From Nyssa sinensis (Eukaryota; Streptophyta; Magnoliopsida; Cornales; Nyssaceae), in assembly GCA_008638375.1 (NCBI GenBank), contig VIRR01000564.1, positions 1 to 64,000 of the forward strand: a stretch of DNA of 64,000 nucleotides, given 5' to 3'. The notes under the pieces are model-generated. The model had not been told where the DNA came from, did not search any database, and saw only the letters and a list, made by a program, of their open reading frames with translations. Position numbers and translations under genes: made by a program. Positions 12,760 through 25,792 of this stretch are shown here, piece after piece. Numbering within the stretch: the stretch's first letter is position 1; every line of letters begins with the position of its first letter.

Positions 12760-14010
12760 CAAGATATGCCATGACATTTATAGCCTACAAAAATAACAAA
12801 TTCTTAGAGATCAACACCACAGAATTTAGGGTAGGGAATTTAAAGAATTATAGAGAGAGACCAATTGTGGCTTGGGTAAGAAACCCTTGTGGATGAGCTC
12901 GATGACTCCCTAACCAATAGTTTGGGAATGAATATTTTTCCAACATTCCTCAAAGTCCTTTGTATTGCTTCCTCCACTGAAGGCAAATGGAATTTCTCAT
13001 TGATACCTCTATATCTAGGGGCTTTCCCAGCAAAATTTGACCCTTACATGGGTCTTCTCCAATGTCTGAACCATGGGCTCCTCCTGAGGATGCGAAGTGG
13101 TGTCCTCCTAAACTGTAGGAGATAAGTTTTGATTCTCGTGAAGCTAAATTCAAAAATTTTCATATCAAATGAGGACTTGTTCACCACTTGAAGAACGTGG
13201 CATTTTTTTCACAACTAAGGCTTCCAACGTCCCTGTGCTTGGTCTTTTCTTCTATTATCCAAATTAGTAACATGGCATTTTCATGTGATTCACTTCGAAA
13301 AAATTTTACTAGGGCCATCAAAAATTCTAATGTATAAAATTGGCGTCAAATTTAGTAAAAGAAACACTCTCTTAACCTATTTTGATAAAGAAATAGTGTT
13401 TTCTCCATGTCTTGTTAGAGGATAGAGGATTATGCACTATTCGATATTTAGTATCTTGAGCTATATAGAAGAGTTCATCTTATTTACTTCTTTTAAGGGA
13501 CATCATTCCTCATAAGATATTCAAATTTAGGGCTATATTGTTGGTGAAAGACAAAACTAGGAAACATGAAAAAGATCTCCAACTATCAATCTAAGTTAAG
13601 CTATACATATGTTAAAATAGTGAAAGGATTTCTTAAGAAAATGGTGTAAAGCTAAACATAAGCCAATTTCAAACCATACCTTATAGGCATCAGTTTCTTG
13701 GTCAATAGTAAGCCAAGGGAACTCAAATCTCTTATGACCCCTACAGACCACATTGTTAAGGAACTCATATATATGTTTAATGTAATCTAAACTTTCCTAG
13801 GTTTATAGGTAGTTTCATTCGTCTTCGAAAGCCTCAATAATCCTAACTTAAGGATCATCATAAATAGGTTTAACGGATTTATCCCTAGCTTAGTCTAAAA
13901 ACTCTAACCAAGATACACCCTCAAAGAACTCCATTAATGAAAGTCTAATAACTCACACTCTATTGAAAATCAAGAAAATTTGAGTCAAGGCATAGGCGCT
14001 AAAAGCTGTT
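12760..14010 (-). pseudogene. Antisense ORF relic of gypsy element, N-terminal part
   Basis: A minus-strand frame with scattered stops gives KHIYEFLNNVVCRGHKRFEF, then QETDAYKVWFEIGLCLALHH and FLKKSFHYFNICIA, then YFFIKIG and GSDIGEDP further on. The spacing of aromatic residues and the LALHHF...YFNI...QL pattern resemble the N-terminal domain of 'putative gypsy type transposon' proteins, which read PLHPF...LAPxQLxPNxW. Orientation is opposite to pol at 7900-9620. The matching C-terminal part is at 10640-11235. It is not functional. Confidence 0.5.
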
Positions 14011-16032
14011 GTATATCACTTGATTTAAATCCACTAGAAAAGTGATAAAGGGGAGCAGTTAAAAAAAAAAGATAGAAAGAAGAGGAAAATACTTAGATTG
14101 ATAAACAGATGACAAAAAGAAAGCTTCAGAAGAAGGAGATACCATAAATTCTCTATAATTCAAAGAACAAAATAGAAAGTTTAAAATAGGACTTTAATCC
14201 TATTTATAGGGCATAAACGGGTGTCATAAATGAAGCCATAAGTGATAATGATTAAAGGACACAACGACTGAAGTGAATCAACCAAAAAAAATGGCGTCCA
14301 TATTGGCATTAAATGTGTGGTGGTAATGCTTCCTCAACATACGAGAAGGTTCATAAACCATTTTTCAACCATTGGATTGTTGATACATCAGTCCAACTAT
14401 CTCTGACCTATCACATTGGTTTAGATCAATGAATAAAGGGCAACTGGTATGACTAAAATTGAATACGAGATTCAGATTGTGACATATGTAACAGCAGGTC
14501 TGCCAAATCATATCTACCCAGCTCATGCTTACATGATCAAGGCAAATTGTCTCATCTCTAATCAATAATTTGCCAGATTGGACACCCTTTGGGACATTAT
14601 TTTAATTGTGAAGTTACTCTCTTCAAATAAGAAAATTGGCATATGAAAGGCCCTATTTATCTCTGGATGATATGAAACACAGCTAGAAAGGTATGGTAAA
14701 TTAAAAATTATCTTGACCAATTTTAACTTGCTTTTAAGGATTGAAATTATTACTTCAATTAAGTATGTATTAAATTCATCAACAATAGTGACACACATCA
14801 ATATGGAATAAAAATAATAAAAAGCAATAGGAGAGAGCACATCGAATTTGTTGATGAAGAAACTGTCATAGTTCAATCAAATTTGCTTTGGAAAAACTGA
14901 GGCACTGACCTAGATACATATAATCCACTAAATGAACTTTGATGATTACAGACTCCGTAGACATAATGACTTAGCCCCTCAAACCTTGTTCACAATCTAA
15001 ATCACCTCTAACTCGAATCATCTAGTGCTCTTTAAGTAAATCTCTACTTCAAATCCACGAACGAGCAACCTCAATCACAATTATGAATCTCTATGCAACA
15101 TCGAACTATGCCGATTGAACAAACTCGAACTCCATAAGTTTGTACTCCAAAGATGTTGTAGATGATGAATTTCATGTTTTTATGCAATGAGTTTGACCTA
15201 TATGTGCATAATGAACGTGGAGAAAACGTTTTGAAAACTCTATTTTATAGTGGCCAAAAGTCCTTTCATGAAATAGAGATCAAATCCTTATATACGATAG
15301 GTTTGGGAAACCAAATTGTGCCATTTAAACCGAATTAGAAAACTGATCTGCGTGACGTGCGTGCGAACGAATTTAAGTTCGATCTAACGAATTTAAACAA
15401 AAGCTCACTAGAATATTCGTGCGAACAAATGATCAAACAGGTTCAAATGAAAACCCACTAGAATATTCATTTGAACGAGAGATCAAACGAATATGTTTTG
15501 GAAATTTTGTTCAAATGAATATGACGGTTCATTCGAACAAACCCAGAATAGTTAGACACGTTTGATTTAATTGAAATATAATAGCCCAACTAGAGTTCAA
15601 AACATTTGTATTTTACAAAATGTTGAGCCATTATTATTCAATTACACCCATTCACACTTGCACAAAGACTCATTTAAGAAAAAAATTTAATGCATAAAGT
15701 GTGTGCGGGCGCACAAACCAAACCTAATGTATACAAATCAATACCTTTGCTTAACATTGTGAACACTGCGCTATCTGAATCTAATCATGATGCTCAAATG
15801 CTTGAGTGAACATAAGGCTTGAGAATTCTACTCATATGGACTTGGACACATTACAATTCAACACAGGTTTGTCAATACGAATTAGTCAACACAAACATAG
15901 ACTAAAAGTCCTAACAACATATCACTAGGATAGTATCTCTCCAACCTAAAAGAATTAGAGCACTAAAAAGATTTAGAGATAATTTGTTACTTGAAAACTA
16001 ATATTTTGATATTATAAGCTTAAGGTATGTCC
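14011..16032. other. Non-coding stretch with possible minus-strand LTR promoter
   Basis: No gene is recognised. At 14040-14110 there is an A-rich, purine-rich segment that could be the polypurine side of the gypsy element. At 15180-15560 the minus strand shows a TATA-like TATATAAGG and many TTCG(A/T)(A/T)CG and TTCAAATGAA motifs, like those at 480-560. This suggests an LTR relic, but no ends are visible. Two ORFs of 66 and 104 codons near 14365-14876 have no features I know. Confidence 0.35.
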
Positions 16033-16035
16033 TAA

Positions 16036-16377
16036 GAGCAACTCCAATGATAAAAGTCATTTTAGTCATGCTAAACCTAGATTTTAGTAGTGTTACAGTA
16101 CTAAAAAGTTATTTTTTGACATTCTGTTCCAAGAAATAACTTTGATCAAATTTGAGTTGTTAGATTGAAATGATATGTGTCATTTAAAGTTATGGCACCC
16201 TACTAAAAGTCTTTTCAAATTTGAGAGAGTTTGAGAGCTCAAATTTTAAGTAAACATTTGACAAGTCATTGGAGCTTACTTTTTTAAATAACTAGTCAAA
16301 TTTGGAGCTTACTTTCTTAATTAACTAGTCAAATTTTGAAGATAGCAGATCAAATGACTCTTAGGTTGGAATATCTC
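16036..16377. mobile_element. Tourist-like (PIF/Harbinger) MITE
   Basis: The left end is GAGCAACTCCAATG and the right end, inverted, is GAGATATTCCAA. Both are flanked by TAA (16033-16035 and 16378-16380), the usual 3-bp duplication of PIF/Harbinger elements. Inside, AGTCAAATTT blocks recur. Length is 342 bp and there is no coding capacity. It depends on a transposase from elsewhere. Confidence 0.65.
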
Positions 16378-16380
16378 TAA

Positions 16381-17580
16381 TCCTACTCAATCAAAGATTC
16401 TACCCAAACAGGCAACCTATGGCCTTTATAAACGAAGGGCCAGGTACGAACTAATTTTAACTTGAATTCTCATCACAAGCAGTTCTTTTCTTTCTATCTA
16501 ATCTTTATTTCGTCTTTTTGACTTGACTGTGGAAATATCATAGGACACTCCATCGGTGCCCTTGTTATCTAACTTGGTTGACAGATTAGTTAAAAGGAAG
16601 ATCCCAACCGTTTGTTTCATGATCAAGCATGATTTTTACTACATGCGTGTGTTTGGTGTGTGTGTGTGTGTGCACACACATTTTAGGGGTTTCGAAGGTG
16701 GATCATTTGGAACAATAACATCTGCATTAATCAAGAGCAAAAGCATAGATCCCACGATACTAGGGATGTCAAGAAAAAAACAGTCCAATGATAAAATCAC
16801 ATGAAAAAATTTCTTGATGATGTATATCAGTTTCAAACATTTGACATAAATAATATCATGATGATCTTTTAATTAAAAATATAAATTACGTGTCAAAATT
16901 TAATTTGCATAATCATAAAGTTTTTTCATATTATCTTACTTATTAAACTTTTTTTTCAAATATAAAAGATAAAAATAAAATGTGTGTTTGAATATAAATT
17001 AAACATTCATACATAAACTGCAAGAATCTTAACCCAAAGAATGACATGCATGTTTATTATTGTGGTTTCAAAGTTGAATACATAAACCTCAGTTGCCAGG
17101 TTTTGGCTATTGGAAGAAATGATATAGAAATACCACTCATATTGATGAAATTGTGTTAAACCCGACCGGTTGCTGCTCTTAGTAAACATTATTCAAGTCA
17201 TAGAGTGGAAGAAAATTTTAAATATTCCGAATTTAACGGTTAAATTATGAGTGAAATGTATTCTAATGATTAAATTTTGTGTGAGATGTGTCTACATTAT
17301 ACTGTTACACATGTAGTTATTTACTTGACCCTAGACTACTGAATAATTACTTAGAATGAGGCCAAGTATTCAAAATTAGGGCTAGAAACTGTCTCTTTAC
17401 ATACTTCTACTGTACATAAGAACAACACAGAAAAGTTAAGTACTACTGGGCATTGGGGAAAGTAAAAGAGCAACAGAAGAGAGAACAAAAAAACGCAAAT
17501 TACCTAAAAAGATACAAAGGATTGTGAGAGTTTTAAATTATTAAAGTTAGAGAGCAACCCATGTCTATTTGGAATGTAAT
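16381..17580. other. Non-coding stretch
   Basis: AT-rich with a short (GT)n at 16656-16675. No conserved ORF, RNA gene or element end is recognised. Confidence 0.5.
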
Positions 17581-17583
17581 GCA

Positions 17584-17584
<1 letters not shown>

Positions 17585-17638
<54 letters not shown>
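17585..17638. repeat. (GT)n(GA)n microsatellite
   Basis: About twelve GT units are followed by about fifteen GA units. Confidence 0.95.
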
Positions 17639-17640
<2 letters not shown>

Positions 17641-18453
17641 AGATAGCTATTTGCCCACATGAAATGCAACATAGATTATGCATTATAATTAGAGAGACAA
17701 AGTATGTGTATGTATTATTTTATGTAATGAGGGAGAGGTTGGGGACTTGAGGGGCTGATCAATCTTCAATGGCCATGTCTAGAAAAGGCTGCAAGGAAGA
17801 AAAATGCTTTTCCAAAGAAGTCGAAAATGGCAAATGAAGAAAAAGAAAGGAAGAGGAAGGCCTTATTAAAATGGAAAAAGTTTTATCGTGTAGAGTGTTG
17901 GAAGGAACAAGTGTGGGAATCCTGGTGTCAGATATGGGGTTGTGTCTGTGCAGTGAGTGCCCCTCCATTTTCCCCCTTGGTGTTTGTTTGCAAGTGCCTC
18001 ACGGCTAGATTCTAGCCAGGCAACCTTCTCTCTCTCTCTCTACTTTCTCTATCTTAAAGTAAATATATATAACTCCTTTTTTTTTCTCTTAGGTCGTCGG
18101 CAAATTCTCACTCAGTTACTTTCCCAGGCCCATTTCTCACCTTCTATACGCCTCGAACTGCACACAACAAACACATTCACGCACGTAGTTTACACCATGT
18201 ATATGATGAAAATGGTGCAGAGTATCATGTGCTGCGCAGGTCTGACTCTCTCATGTCTGTGTGTATATATATATATGTGTGTGTGTGTGTATATTCTTTC
18301 AGTCCTCGTGTTTACCCAATTACCATCACGCTTACTGGAACCTCCCATAGTCCCATTTGCACACGCAGCTCAACTTTTAAGAATATATTAGAATTCAGAA
18401 CTCCGCCGCTTCTCTTAGTCAGCTCCTTTTGTGTCCCTAAGTGCAACTTGCAA

Positions 18454-18456
<3 letters not shown>
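17639..18456. other. GC-richer stretch of unknown role
   Basis: This part is less AT-rich than its surroundings and is pyrimidine-rich near 18020-18100. A plus-strand ORF of 62 codons at 17827 is lysine-rich at its start (ANEEKERKRK), and overlapping ORFs of 144 and 97 codons follow. None shows a known domain. It could be the leader of an unrecognised transcript, but splice sites and coding bias are not convincing. Confidence 0.3.

Positions 18457-18499
<43 letters not shown>
18457..18499. repeat. (CT)n microsatellite
   Basis: About 21 CT units, followed by two short AAACCCTAA motifs. Confidence 0.95.
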
Positions 18500-18502
<3 letters not shown>

Positions 18503-19013
18503 GTTCAAAGTGGAAACCCTAATTTCAACTCCATTTAGACTGGGTGCAAACCCTAATCATAATGGCTTGACCGGAGGTTACAGGGGCATCAGGCTCATAT
18601 TATGATACATAAGCAAATTAAATTATATCTTCTGATTTTCAGAAAGAAGAAAAAAATCAAAGACAGAATAAGTTTACCCTTTTTTGGAACAAAATAATCT
18701 CCAAAATGTCAAAAATTAAATTAAAAAAAATGATTGAAAAGAATATGAGTCCCAGCTGTCACTTGTGCAAAGTTGATATCATTGCACTAGAAACTTGTTT
18801 GGCATGTTGTGGTTCTGCACACAAGGTAATGACCCTCAACGGCTGAAATTTTTCAATTTAATTCTATGGGGATCTTTGTCTATGGGACACATTATTTCTG
18901 ATCGATGTAAAGAGAAGGACAATTTCAATTAAATTTGAATCCATCGATCAATTACAAATTAATCTAGATTTTAGTAATTTGTCTATATTTGGAGTAGACA
19001 GTAAATGTTATAA

Positions 19014-19539
19014 GATCATTTCCAATTCATCCTCAAATTTTTAAATTTGAAAGGGTAATTCATCTTCAAATTAATATCAAATTTAAAAAAATGAATAGCA
19101 TTTTTAATTTTGATCTTCAAATTTGAAAATTCACTGTTCATTCTTCAAATCACTATTCATGTAATATTCATCCCATAATTATTTTTATAATACTCTAAAC
19201 TATTATTTAAATAAATATTTAAAATTTAAAATTAATTTATCAAGATTTTTTTTAATTATTATTTATTATCAGAATATTTCTTGAATACATCAAGGAGTTT
19301 TTAACAAACAAAAAAAGGTGATAATTAATTAAAATTTGGATAAATATATGTTAAGTAATTGTATTTTGGACATAAATAATATTATGAAAAGTAAGATTTG
19401 AATAATGAATAGTGATTTAAAGACTAGTGTAGTTGGAGTAAAAATATGAAAATGTGAGACTCACTATCTTCAAATTTTAAAAAAAAAAAAAAAATGTCAA
19501 AGTAAAGATGAATTTGATGACAGTGAATTGGAGATGCTC
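19014..19539. mobile_element. Tourist-like MITE
   Basis: The left end reads GATCATTTCCAATTCATC. The inverted right end reads GAGCATCTCCAATTCACTG. The two share the xxxCCAATTCA core. The flanks are TAA and TAC, a decayed TAA target duplication. The interior is very AT-rich with repeated CTTCAAATTT blocks. No coding capacity. Length is 526 bp. Confidence 0.6.
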
Positions 19540-20114
19540 TACAGGGGAGAAGAGCAATGATAAAATGGATTCATATCTTTTACAATTAACTTTTTTACTA
19601 ATATGTTTTAAATTTTGTACCCTGTGAACATTGTTGATTTTTTATTTTTAAAAATAACTTATTAATCTTTATATACAATATTTTTAAATGTGTTTTTGGA
19701 AGCAGTGCAGAAGAATATTGAAGAAATTATTGTAGAAAAAACTCTGATAAAATAAACATGATGCTTTGATGAATTGTGTTACATAATTTCAATTTTTATA
19801 TCTAATTGTATTTAGAATGTAATATATGTGCCACTATGTGTTACATTTAGATATCAGATAATGTGAAGTCGTAAAGTGTACTACATGCATGATGTTACCT
19901 TACATTGAAAATAACATTTTCTTTGCTTTCAATTACCAAAAAAAAAAAACATTTTCTTTGCTTTTTACATAAAACTCATCACGTTCGTTGAAGGCCAAAA
20001 AAATGATAGGATCATTTGAATAATCACATAAACAAAAGATGTTAAGTTATAATTCTTGTTATTTATAGAAATTTTAAAATTAATACATATAGAGTAGTAT
20101 GATAAGACTTCTTT

Positions 20115-20244
20115 TCCCACAGACAGTGGTACAGTGACGAAAGAGATGAGTCTAAAGTGTACCAAATATTTGCTATGGGTTCGAGTTCCTATTGTTACGT
20201 CATCTGTAATTTAGATAGTGCGTTTATGGTAGGGTTCGTACACG
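20115..20244 (+). mobile_element. tRNA-derived SINE-like fragment
   Basis: It has an A-box-like TGGTACAGTGAC at 20128 and a B-box-like GGTTCGAGTTCC at 20178, about 50 bp apart, as in RNA polymerase III promoters of tRNA-derived SINEs. It cannot be a working tRNA, since no cloverleaf acceptor stem pairs. The CACTA element at 20245 is inserted next to or into it, which would explain the missing tail. Confidence 0.45.
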
Positions 20245-20369
20245 CACCACGAGAAAAAGAAAAAAAAAAGTCTTTTGTGGCACTTTTAAAAACGTCACAA
20301 ATAAAAATGCCACCAAATGTCATTATTTGCGGTAAAAAATAAAAGAAATTGTTGCAATTAAACATTTTT

Positions 20370-21080
20370 TGCTATAGAATAATTTGTGGTGCATAAAAAC
20401 GTTGTAGATAATAAATTATTTGCAAGACATATTATAAGCATCACTAATAATTACTTCTTTGTGATGCTTATGAGCGTCACTAATATTATTAAAAATTCTA
20501 CTAAATTTTTACAATGAAATAATTTATTACGAATACAAATGTTCCAGATAACGAATAATTTGCGGTGACTATCATAAGCGTTGCTTATAATTACTTCCTT
20601 GTGACGTTATGAAAACCATTAATATTATTTAAAAAAATTAATGAATTCTTACAATGAAATAATTTGCGGCATATAAAAAGCGTTTCAGAAAACAAATTAT
20701 TTACCGTAATTATTGTAAGCATTGCTAATAATTACCTATTTGTGTGCTAATATTTTTAGAAAATTATAATGAATTTTTGCTACAAAATCATTTGCTTCAC
20801 ATAAAATGTTTCAATTAATAAACTATTTGCAGCACTTATGAGTGCCACAAATATTTTTTAAAAAGTTATATTGCACGGAATAATTTGCAATGTATAAAAA
20901 ATGTCTCAGATTTGCAACGATTATTATAAGTGCTGCTAATATTTTTTAAAATATATGTATAAAATAGATTTTTTGCAGTTAAATATTTTGTAGCACAAGA
21001 AAAGGTCTCAGATAACAAACTATTTACGGTGATTATTGTAAGTATTGCTAATAATTACTTATTTGTAGCACCTTTTAGCA
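20370..21080. repeat. Subterminal tandem array of the CACTA element
   Basis: About six or seven degenerate copies of a unit of roughly 95-140 bp. Each contains AATAATTTG(C/T)GG, then a CAGATAACAAATTATTTG-type block, and most have CTAATAATTACTT. Copies start near 20379, 20516, 20658, 20783, 20878 and 20970. Such subterminal repeats are the binding platform for transposase in known CACTA elements. Confidence 0.75.
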
Positions 21081-21227
21081 TTACTAATAGTTTAAAAAAA
21101 AATTCCGAAGAAAGCGACTGGTGTTATTGTTTGGAACAAAATATAAATGGTAAAATCATAGTTAAATTTGCAAAAGATTATAATAAAAAAAGTAAAAAAT
21201 TAATTTCCATAATTTCCATTTGATTAA

Positions 21228-21762
21228 AAAAATGAAAAAATACTAAAAAGTCCTTAAAATAAATTTTTCAATCCAAAAAGTACATGAATATTTTTTTATC
21301 TAAACAATCCAAAAAAAAAAAACTTTTAATATAAAAAATTATAATTGTTAACTTTCATCTTAATACCATTAAAAATATTATTTGTTAGATTAAAATAGCT
21401 TTCAAAATACATTTTAGAAAGAAAAAAAATATGTAAAATATGTAAAATAATTTTTTCAATCCAAAAAAATCATTACATTTTATGAAGTGAATTTTTTTAG
21501 GCCTTCTAGATAAATAAAAAAGGCTATATATATTTTTTTTTGGATTGAATAATTTATTTATGAACTCTTTAGTATTTTTTAAAATATATTTTGAAGGTTA
21601 TTTTTGTCTAATCAATATTATTTTTTAATGGTATTAATATGGAAGTTTATAATTGGATATTTTTGTAATGAAAGGTTTTTTTTTTGGGATTTTTAGATAT
21701 AAAAAATTTATCATCAAATTTTTTCGTTTAAGAACTTTTTAGTATTTTTTTCAAAAAAAAAA
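21228..21762. repeat. Long inverted repeat nested in the CACTA element
   Basis: The left arm (about 21228-21420) and right arm (about 21545-21762) are imperfect reverse complements over roughly 190 bp. Shared blocks on the left are AAAATACTAAAAAGT, TTAATACCATTAAAAA and TTTCAAAATACATTTTA. The spacer is about 125 bp. It looks like a foldback MITE that landed in the CACTA element. Confidence 0.7.
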
Positions 21763-21892
21763 AATTGAATCCCCCTATATTAGCAACAATTATAGCGGTG
21801 CTTAATAAATGCCACTAATATTTTTGGCAGCACTTATGAACATGTTTATGGCTTTTTTTGTGCTACAAAAATTTGTATTTCTTGGAGTGACG

Positions 21893-24000
21893 TGCCGGAG
21901 TTTTTTCCTCAATCCTACTCTGATAAATGAAAATAGTTAACAATTCTAAAGTCACGGAAGATAAGGATTTGTTCTCGTAGCCAAAAAAAAATTGATAGGA
22001 TTGCTTTGGGCGCGCACATTTAGGTGTTCTTTAATTTACAACCTTAATTTTATTTACATTTACTTTAATATGATTGGATATTTGATTAATTATTTTTGAA
22101 TTACTTTTATTAATTTTGAATTTCAAAACACCCACAAAAATACGATTAAAAAAATGTAGCACCAAACTATTTTTTTCCAATATACTTTATGTATTTGGAA
22201 AAACTATCCTAAACACCCAGGCTTAAGTTAGTACTACGAAATGCAATATAAAAATTTAAATTTAATGGAAAACCACTGGCTGATTTAACCTATAAATAGG
22301 AACAATTTCATTTAGAGGTGGTCTTGTGGCAATGCTTTGCAATTACGTGCAAGACTTATATGGATGTGAGTGACATACACAAATGATTTTTCTTTCGTTT
22401 CTGTTTAAGGTGTTGTGGAGAGAAGAATGAGACAAAGGACAGAGTTCACCCAGTGAGAAAAAAAGACCTGCCTGAGTGTTTCATGATTCAACTGAGAATA
22501 TAACGTAATATATATAGATCGTTGAACCACAACAGATTAATGCAACCTACCCAAAATCCCCAACCATCCATTGGAAATTCAGGCGATAGCTGATTTGAGT
22601 TTAATAGTCCTTGATTTGGGATTGAACGTCTACCTCTTTGAGAAATGCTATGTACACTTGCGAGTATCTTATCCATTCAAATTATATGTTCGTTTCATGT
22701 TGGGATATAAAAGAAATTAAGATATTCAAGCTCAACTCATAATCAACTCGAAAAAGACTCATTCAAGAACAGTTTGTAAGATAAATAAGTCAAACTAGTT
22801 TGAACATATTTTGAAACTCGTTAAGTTATTGACTTTAACTCAATAAGCTAATAAGTGGTTTAATACTATATAAAAATTCAAGTAACAATTCTTAACCTTC
22901 CTCCCAAAAAAAATTCAACCTACTCGAGAGACTCGTTCAAAAGCGGTTCAAGATATTGCAAGTCAAGTTTGAATATAATTTGAAACTCATTTATTTTAAT
23001 AAATCAAACTTGAATAACACACTACTCATCTTGACTTATCTTATTTACAGCCCTAGGTTCACGCATGTGTAAGATTCACCACACATGAAATGTACGTATT
23101 GTTTAAATGAGCAAGGATTAAGAGTGTCAATTTTTTACACGACACGATAACACAGCTTAAATATGACACGAAGTTAACGAGTTTGGATCAAGCATAAATG
23201 GGTTTGAGTCATAAACAAATTGACACATGTCGTGTTTCGAGTTTAGTAATATCAACCTATTTAACATAATCTAACACGTATAATGATAAAAAAAATTAAT
23301 ATGAATTAAGATAATTCATTTCATGTCCAAAGGTTATTAAGATTTTGGAGATTATTTAATTTATAAAAGAGATTTTATTTTAATTTGACACATGTCAAAG
23401 TTTACTAAACTTGAAAATAATTTATATATATAAAAAAAACAGATAAGTATTTAATTTTAAAAATAAAAATTAAAGTATTAATTGTGTCAGCCGATATACC
23501 ATGTTTAATAAATAAATTGAGTTTGATGTGATTAATTAACTTTATCGAGTTAAGATGGATGATGAAAGAGGTGCTCCTGCCTCTTTTTACTGCTGATAAT
23601 TGCACGTTGCAGATACAATTTGGCACTGAGTGGATTAAGACCCATCATCAAAATATGTCATTGAGTAGTATATTAACACTTTATTGTTCACCTGACCATA
23701 TTATAGAGAGGACTTCACAGTATTAGAAGCCAAACTCCATAACTGGTATAGCATTTGTACAATATTATCAGTACTGCGATGATAGGATCCTCGAGTGTGA
23801 CTGATGAAACATGTAACTCATATGTCACCCTAGTGGGTATCATAAAATAACAAATTATACTCTTCTTGGCTGCAAAAACTTTTGATACAAAATGGGTTAA
23901 AGTGGACATCCTCCAATGTAATTCCAATGAGCTTTTTCTCTGTTTGGTCTATACTTGACACAGTTTCTTTACAAATGCCTGAGCAATTTGGGGTTTGGGA
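21893..24000. other. Non-coding stretch with dispersed plant repeats
   Basis: No gene is recognised. At 22700-23040 and 23110-23530 there are degenerate repeats rich in AACTCG and ACACGACACGATAACAC motifs, a type often found dispersed in plant genomes. Minus-strand ORFs of 60-75 codons at 22488-24021 carry no known domain. Confidence 0.4.
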
Positions 24001-25790
24001 GAAGGGAGAGAAAGGGTTCAACTAGCTTTCCTAAAACTCCTTTATTTAAGCTACTTTTATTTTTGTTTCCCTTATGACATTGTCAATCAACTAATTTTAT
24101 CATTTTTTTGTAGTGCATTTTGCTGAGTGAACTAACAGTCAATTCACAAACAAAATGTAGTGCTACTAAAGTTTTGATGTGAATCAAGAAGAGGAAGAAC
24201 TTTTTCTTCTTCTTCTTCTTCTTCTTGTTTTTTTTTAAGCCCAAATCTACCGGAATATTTCAAAGCCACCGTATTGTACCCTAACAGACGATCTAAAGAT
24301 GTTAAACAACTTTACAGAAGTGTTTGATAGCAGACGAGGAAGCTTTAAGATTCTATGTCCCTTTTGTTTGTTTCTCTGTCCTCTTTCTCATTTTCTTTTT
24401 CCACAAGATTTCACCACCTTCATTTATCCCCAATTGAGGTCTTTACTGTCAACCCCTCTTTTAATCAATAAGCATTAGAGATAAAAAAAAAAAATTAGTA
24501 GTTATCAGAATTATTAGTGTGGGTACTTGAAAACCTTGTCATTAATCTCTCACACGTGACAATTACCAGGAATGCTCCACGCATTATTGGAACTAATTAG
24601 GCGAAGGTCTCATGTCTTGGTTAACCCATTCTATTGACATCAAGTGCTAGTCTTGATTGGTACACCTCATGAACAAGAAAACCTTATGAGACTATAATAT
24701 TTCCTGAAGCTTACTCTTTCACCCTTTTTTATTAAGATTGTTCAAAGGCTTGAGGGTAAGTCTCGGGAGACTCCTAAGGTCTGGTGCGTGCACATTGTGT
24801 AACTTTCAGGCTGTGACCCATTTCGTTCGAAATACCCAAAGTCCTATGGTATGCTGGATATAGTAATAAGATTTTCACAAAACTTGCACATCTTGTATAT
24901 GAAGTTTTTTGGACCTTTTAGAACTGGGAGATTCTTCAAACTACCTCATATTTTTTACTCTAATGGAATACTTAGCAAACCTAGAGCACTCACCTGGACC
25001 TAAACTACTTGGTGATTAACATGTAACTGACCACTATAAATACCTCCTAATTATCATAGTAAAGAAGGTAACAAATCCCATTAACCATCCAAAAGAGTTG
25101 ACTTTTGAGAACGTCGTTCCACACTCAAATTCCTCATACTCAGAATCTCATATTATCTACTCAAATTCCTCGGACCTAAAATCTCGTGAAATATCCTAAG
25201 TCTCACCCCACTCTCTTGAAAATCTCTTATGAAGGTTTTAGATCGCCATCACTTTCTTCCTGCCTCTTCATCCTAAGAATTCATCTGGCATCTAACATGC
25301 AAGTTGCACTCCTCACACAACGAATATCTCTGATTCGCCTCACTCCCAAGACATCCATGCCGTCCATAATTATAAAGTTTTCTCTCATATTTTCATTAAC
25401 AAAATATGTTTAATCCATTTATACAATATTTCTCATTCTTTCAATACATGTATACATGTATACCTTATTTATAGTTTTTCACAACATTTTAATCTTTCAT
25501 TAAAAAATATAAATTGTTCAACTCAAGGCATACAAATTTTCCTAACATCTTGTTGAGTTAAAAAAAAAAGTTATGTTTTTCTTGGTTGCTCGTCTCGTAA
25601 TTTTTTTTTATTTATAATACTTTTAACTTCAATTATATATAATTAATAAATATAATTTCAAAGACATGTCATTAACAATATATATATATAATATATATAT
25701 AATATAATATTTTATCGTATTAATAATTAATATTATAGAGGAGATTTTTTTAAAAAAAATTAATTATTAAATAATAAAATTATTTATTAT
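24001..25790. other. Non-coding stretch, possible LTR relic at 24540-25180
   Basis: A (CTT)n tract lies at 24207-24226. Around 25037 a TATA-like CTATAAATACCTCC is followed by CTCAAATTCCT motifs, as in LTR promoters of gypsy elements. No LTR ends are found. The 75-codon ORF at 25186 has no known feature. Confidence 0.3.
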
Positions 25791-25792
25791 AA

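Larger units (their letters stand above)
20245..21889. mobile_element. Non-autonomous CACTA (En/Spm) element
   Basis: The left end is CACCACGAGAAAAAG and the inverted right end is CACTCCAAGAAATAC. Both are variants of the CACTACAAGAAAAA terminus. The flanking triplet ACG is present on both sides (20242-20244 and 21890-21892), the 3-bp duplication expected for CACTA. Subterminal regions hold repeated motifs of the TTTGTGGCxxxTTTAAAA and ATTTGCGG type. No transposase is present, so the element of 1645 bp is non-autonomous. It contains a tandem array and a nested foldback element. Confidence 0.8.

Noticed and set aside
17957..18522. Overlapping plus-strand ORFs of 144 and 97 codons
   Set aside because: They cross a (CT)n tract and a (TA)(TG) tract, have no known domain and no clear promoter or splice sites.
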